Position numbers and translations under genes: made by a program. From positions 20,127,456 through 20,191,455 of the forward strand of contig CM049318.1 in the NCBI GenBank assembly GCA_026874595.1: a stretch of 64,000 nt of DNA, read 5' to 3'. Of this stretch, positions 60,116 through 64,000 are shown piece by piece (positions within the stretch are counted from its first letter, which is position 1; each line of letters opens with the position of its first letter). This DNA comes from Sipunculus nudus. Taxonomy: Eukaryota; Annelida; Sipuncula; Golfingiida; Sipunculidae. A model generated the notes under the pieces. The model saw only the letters and a list, made by a program, of their open reading frames with translations, had not been told where the DNA came from and did no database searches.

Positions 60116-61004
60116 AGCACACAGATCTATTTCTGTTGCCACGATGAGATATTTTCAAACTTTGTATAATTACATTAGTTTGTCATCATTCTATTCAACT
60201 ACCATACTTATGAAAAATTAGTCAATTATAATTATATTACTGATGCAATCATATCACTTCAGTTAGCATTGTTGGGGCATTTGGCTGAATGTTAATACCA
60301 AGCCCTGCCTATTAATTTTCAGCATGTTCTGCAAGACACTTGCATCACTCCAGGGGAGCATGTCATGTTTTTTCAACACACCCCTTATGAGATGTCAACA
60401 AGTCTATTGCTGGTGCATGCTGGGAAGGCTGTGCATTTCACACCCAAGGGCCTGCATGTGACAGGCAGCCAGGGGAAGCCTTCTAAATGTTAATGCCACC
60501 CCATTAGTAAAGCTCAAAGTGGCCTCCATGGCTTGCTGTTTTTCTTTTCTTTCTTATACAACAGGAGTGTCCTGTGTCAGGCAAAATTCCATCACTTAAA
60601 CCATGAGTGAGAATGGTAAACTCAGGCACTTCTCACACTAAACAACAGGCCTGCCAACTGCTAGGGGAAAATTATATGATTCAATCTGATTATCAGTTAG
60701 TTCCATTTGATCATTGTAAACAATCCTAAAACTATTAATTAATATTCTATGGGAGCCATATATCTATTTCTTTACACAGGTGATGCCAAGATGAATGCTG
60801 TATCTATAGTCATGTACATGGTCCAAGCACTTCAGTAGAAGGACTAAAAATTAAATCTCCTAATGTTCAGGATAAATAAGGTGATTTTTCTTGTTTAAAA
60901 AATATGTGCCTACAACATCATGTGTACAAATATTAAATACATGTATATGATGCCCTGTACTAGATATTTATATAAATTAATGAAATAAATGATTGTTACT
61001 GGTA
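60116..61004. other. unassigned stretch
   Basis: No supported feature. Confidence 0.4.
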
Positions 61005-61070
61005 GTTGATTATTATCAATTAATGGCTTTGATTTGAAGGATCTTATAATTGATGCATTGTTAAAGCCCT
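61005..61070. mobile_element. terminal fragment of the TAGGGG...GCATC hAT-like family
   Basis: TTGATGCATTGTTAAAGCCCTG is the inverse of CAGGGCTTTAACAATGCATC, a close variant of the end at 814. Upstream, GCTTTGATTTGAAGGATCTT resembles the subterminal block of that family. No partner end was seen. Confidence 0.4.
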
Positions 61071-62049
61071 GATAGACAAATCTGACACTATCAAACAGGT
61101 GATAAAATCATTGTACGCAAACTGAAATACTATCTCCCAGACTTTTCATTTTATATACTGTATAAATACTAATTACCAGACCTCACAATGCTATTATGCA
61201 TACATACATGTATATACAAAATTGTATTTTAAAAAATTGGTATTTCAAACATAATGAATCCACTGACCTGTGCTTATAAAACCACAAATATGTCAGTTCC
61301 TACTCTCAAACCTAGTGAGAACAGCTACATAACCATATCTCTGTATCAAGATACAAAATATGAGGCAACCCCTGAACACTTCTAGAACCTTCTGATTATA
61401 AACAACACTATCAAGTGGTTTTAAGTGAACAGTACACTTAAAGGCATATCACATGATCAATCTGCACATACTATACATGTATTGAGGACTTGGCTGTGCC
61501 CCAATAATGCACTGCCCAGCAGGTAAGAAACATAGATTAACATTAAGTACTGGAAAACCCACTGTAAAACCACTTATATTATTTTTTTTTATTCATATCT
61601 TATAAGTGTATGACCAAGCGCGCAAGGCATTTTTTAGGGTTTGCATTAATACATTGGTAGCGTAACAGTCTGCATATAAAAGTATTACAGCAAGTGATGT
61701 GTAATAAAATATATATAATGGAAATCTCTAGATAATTAAGTATAATATATACATCAATGTACCTTCATATTACGTGTTACTTTAATTTGTTTGTGTCTAT
61801 TTAAATCTATGTGTATCACTTATAAAAGTATGTACAACTGAAAATAAGTGTTGGTTTTCTTCAAATGTTAGATGAGAGTGTCCTTTTAAAATTAAATTTA
61901 TTAAGTGTGTATCACTGTTTAAGTTGAGTCTTATTGTGGAAGGTATGATGTTTTTAAGCATGTCCTGCCTTTCAACACTGTTATTCGGATATTTTAGAAA
62001 ATGATGTTCAGCAGCTTCATTTTGATTAAAACAATTGTTATTTTAACAA

Positions 62050-62418
62050 TATCCGTTCTCAGTAATGTGATGTAGATATAAATGATATTGTAGATGGCTA
62101 AGTCCAATTCTCATTCTCGTATGATTTATTGCAGCTGATCCCTTGCCTGTGCCGTAATGTAATTTTTTCTGCAGGAATAATGAATGCTTTAATGCATTTT
62201 TGAAGTGTCCCAGTATGAGGAGTTTTTCTTATATAATCCTCCAGTTGGAGTTTTATTGTTGCCGTTATGTATGATTTGTTGTATGGCCCTTTGTTCGTAT
62301 TGGTGTAAAGTCGTCTTCTATCCTGCTGGATGATCGACTTTGCGACCCATGTCTTGGTGGAAGGAAGTTTTGTAAATACTGTCGTGTTTCCGCCATGTGA
62401 GGTAGCCTTTGCTTTCAC
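62050..62418 (-). pseudogene. C-terminal region of LINE polyprotein, frameshifted
   Basis: In one frame (about 62260-62050) the sequence reads KLHYGTGKGSAAINHTRMRI then GLSHLQYHL. That resembles the conserved post-RT segment (xRLRxGLSxLxxH) near the C-terminus of non-LTR retrotransposon proteins. Just beyond (below about 62050) another frame gives EAAEHHFLKYPN, like the segment after the C-terminal Cys/His motif. The longest continuous frame (MKAKATSHGG..., 62418-62098) overlaps in a different register and is probably partly a frame-shifted reading of the same region. Confidence 0.6.
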
Positions 62419-62439
62419 AGTATCTATACAATTTTGTCA

Positions 62440-62710
62440 ATTATATTATTCTTTCTAGTACTTTCCCAACAGTGGATAACAACAATACTGGGCAATAGTT
62501 CTTTTTATTTTGTCTGTCTCCTTTTTTTCAAATTGGAGTTACATTTGCCTCCTTCCATATCCTTGGAAAGGTTCCAGACATCACAACTTTGTTGAATAAT
62601 ATTGCTAATGATGTTGTTATGCTTCTTCTTGTAATTTTCAACAACCTGTTACTAATCCCATCTGGTCCTGGTGCTTTGTTTGTGTGTAGTTTTTTCAGGA
62701 TATTAGTCAC
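62440..62710 (-). pseudogene. LINE reverse transcriptase, N-terminal motifs only
   Basis: LHTNKAPGPDGISNRLLKIT followed by FNKVVMSGTFPRIWKEANVT is the canonical start of a LINE reverse transcriptase. After VTPI an in-frame TGA stop occurs, and the reading then continues KKGDRQNKKNY, with LLLSTVGKVLERI to follow, the next conserved block. The frame is lost soon after, and no catalytic Asp-Asp motif is found. Enzymatic activity is therefore impossible. Confidence 0.85.
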
Positions 62711-63141
62711 TTCATGTTCTGTTTTTGTATAGACTCTACTCCAGGTATTGACTGTGGTGTCCTTATTTCATAGCTGGGTGGCAAGTTTGGTTTCTGGGAC
62801 TGTGATGCGAAATACTCTGCCAACAGGTTGGCATGATGTGATGTGCCTATGGGTGGTAGGGTTCCTGATTTTGTAACACTTCCAGGTGTGATTGTGAAAT
62901 GTAGATCAAGGATGTTCGCCGAGTCTATTGTCAAACAAGTTGGATCATTCATAAGTTGGACTAGGCCTAATGATGTGGTCATGTCAACCAGATCCTGCTT
63001 TAGTTCACTGTGTATGTGAATACTTTCCCATTCACTACATTGATCGTTGAAGTCTCCTAATATATAGATACCATCTTTGTTTATATCCATAGCTGCTTGG
63101 ATTGAATCCTGTAGGTTATTCACGAACGCAAATATGATCAC
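62707..63141 (-). pseudogene. LINE apurinic-like endonuclease domain, C-terminal half
   Basis: The frame includes YILGDFNDQCSEW (the GDFN catalytic-loop motif), then LGLVQLMNDPTCLT and ANILDLHFT, and ends near PIGTSHHANLL, where active endonucleases have an S-D-H motif. The aspartate appears to be replaced by histidine. The N-terminal part of the domain is absent. The start is not a true initiator. The domain would nick target DNA during target-primed reverse transcription. Confidence 0.85.
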
Positions 63142-63150
63142 TTATATTAC

Positions 63151-63844
63151 ATAAGCCATAAAATGGACTAGCCTGAATTTTATCACAAGGTTACATCCAC
63201 TAATGACACAGGCTTACTGGAACTGTATTAATTAATTTTAAGATTAAGGAATATGATCAATGCACATGTGTATAGTAATGCAAAGTAATTTTATTAAAAC
63301 AGTACTAATCATGCTGATAAAGGAGCGTGTTTCTAATGACTGACTGAAATATGACTCACCAGTACTGTTAACCTAAACTGTATTCATATACCAATAAACC
63401 AATGCATGATTTATTATGTAAACATGAATGAACCTGCCTACGCTCATAACGCTCACATGGCCTATTTACTCACTACGCTTTTATAATTTGAAGTACCAAC
63501 AAAGACTATTAGGCTGATTCTAGAAATCATATGACAATGATTACATACATATACTAAACTGTATATACAAAGAATGTTTAAATAAGCTCTGAGCTGACAC
63601 ATGATGAGTCAGATAGTCTTTAAAATGAATTCATCCAGCTTTTATTACCTAGTATAAACTCACCTAACGGCTCCCTTTTTATTCAGTGGATGTACATGTA
63701 CAGATTAATTTCATGCACATGGTCATTCATTATGGATACATGTGTTAAAAATACAATCAAGGTTTAATTATTTGATTAACTATGAAAATAAATGCGTGTA
63801 ACATTCTATGTACTGCCTTACTAAATCAAATCATTTTTCATTAT
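63151..63844. other. unassigned stretch
   Basis: AT-rich sequence beyond the LINE 5' truncation point. No supported feature. Confidence 0.4.
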
Positions 63845-64000
63845 TTCAGTCTCCCCTTGCAGGACAAGGAGGCCAATAAGGATTGATGAGTTTTTTTCTA
63901 ATTCTAAATAATATTCATATTTGAGCTGCTAATTGGTGTATTCATGCATGGGTCATAATTTTCAGCGTTGAACTTGTAGTCAAGTCCAGACCATCTGAGC
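63845..64000 (+). repeat. dispersed repeat, copy 3 (36790 family), cut by window end
   Basis: AGGATTGATGAGTTTTTTTC and ATATTCATATTTGAGC follow the start of the 36790 and 43595 copies. The remainder lies outside the window. Confidence 0.5.

Larger units (their letters stand above)
61575..63150 (-). mobile_element. decayed non-LTR retrotransposon (APE-type LINE), internally deleted
   Basis: On the minus strand the order is endonuclease (63141-62707), start of reverse transcriptase (about 62710-62440), then a C-terminal segment (about 62260-62050). This is the layout of APE-type LINEs of the CR1/L2/Jockey group. The YADD-type palm region, the EN-RT linker and ORF1 are missing. A run of T at about 61582-61590 could be the A-rich 3' tail, which sets the left boundary tentatively. 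Multiple stops and frameshifts show it is dead. Confidence 0.85.

Overview
This is a stretch of an AT-rich, gene-poor animal nuclear genome. There is no operon-like packing, no long open reading frame, and no rRNA or tRNA gene that I can support. The two best coding segments end at consensus 5' splice sites. Most of the recognisable sequence is transposon-derived. The combination of elements suggests a marine lophotrochozoan, most likely a mollusc such as a bivalve: tandem-repeat-cored elements of the kind described in bivalves (pearl/CvA-like), CTTGGCGGAGG-type repeats, and many TA-flanked MITEs. That assignment is inference; no species-diagnostic gene is present.

Layout. 1-16 kb: mostly unique AT-rich DNA with scattered small DNA-transposon derivatives (814-1275, 1804-2253, 4255-4470, 5195-5326, 8048-8260, 14516-14936). 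16-23.4 kb is repeat-dense: a MITE with 46-48-bp inverted ends (16134-16379), a Tigger/pogo remnant nested inside another MITE (18717-20393), a second copy of the first MITE family (20516-20930), a hairpin-ended element (20987-22109) and a 41-bp satellite (22723-23340). 25.1-28.5 kb holds two more hairpin-ended elements, one built on a 280-bp tandem repeat containing the palindrome GGTGGCGCCACC. 29.5-30.4 kb holds another hairpin-family relative and a tandem repeat. 31.0 kb (minus strand) has a candidate first exon of an unidentified membrane protein. 31.7-32.6 kb is a complete non-autonomous hAT element with a perfect 8-bp target duplication. 38.4-38.5 kb (minus) is the clearest host gene: an exon encoding the start of a DnaJ (J-domain) protein. 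38.9-41.3 kb is a large hairpin-ended element with a 289-bp tandem repeat. 45.5-47.3 kb holds a 36-bp hairpin, another MITE and a purine-rich tract. 49.8-50.3 kb is a second nested insertion. 53.3-54.5 kb, 58.0-60.1 kb and the window end carry further dispersed repeats. 61.6-63.15 kb (minus) is a decayed non-LTR retrotransposon.

The most interesting signal is an architecture shared by several otherwise different repeats: a short 5' motif X, a tandem-repeat body, often a CGG or GGAC-rich run, and a 3' terminal hairpin whose outer arm is the reverse complement of X. X differs between subfamilies (GTATCC, GTATCCGCC, ATGCCCCCGCC, ATATGCCC, TAGCTCGG), but the two ends always match each other. This looks like covariation under a transposition mechanism, most like Helentron-derived non-autonomous elements. 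Several of these elements also carry regularly spaced direct repeats of AGGTCA (DR1), a nuclear-receptor response-element motif.
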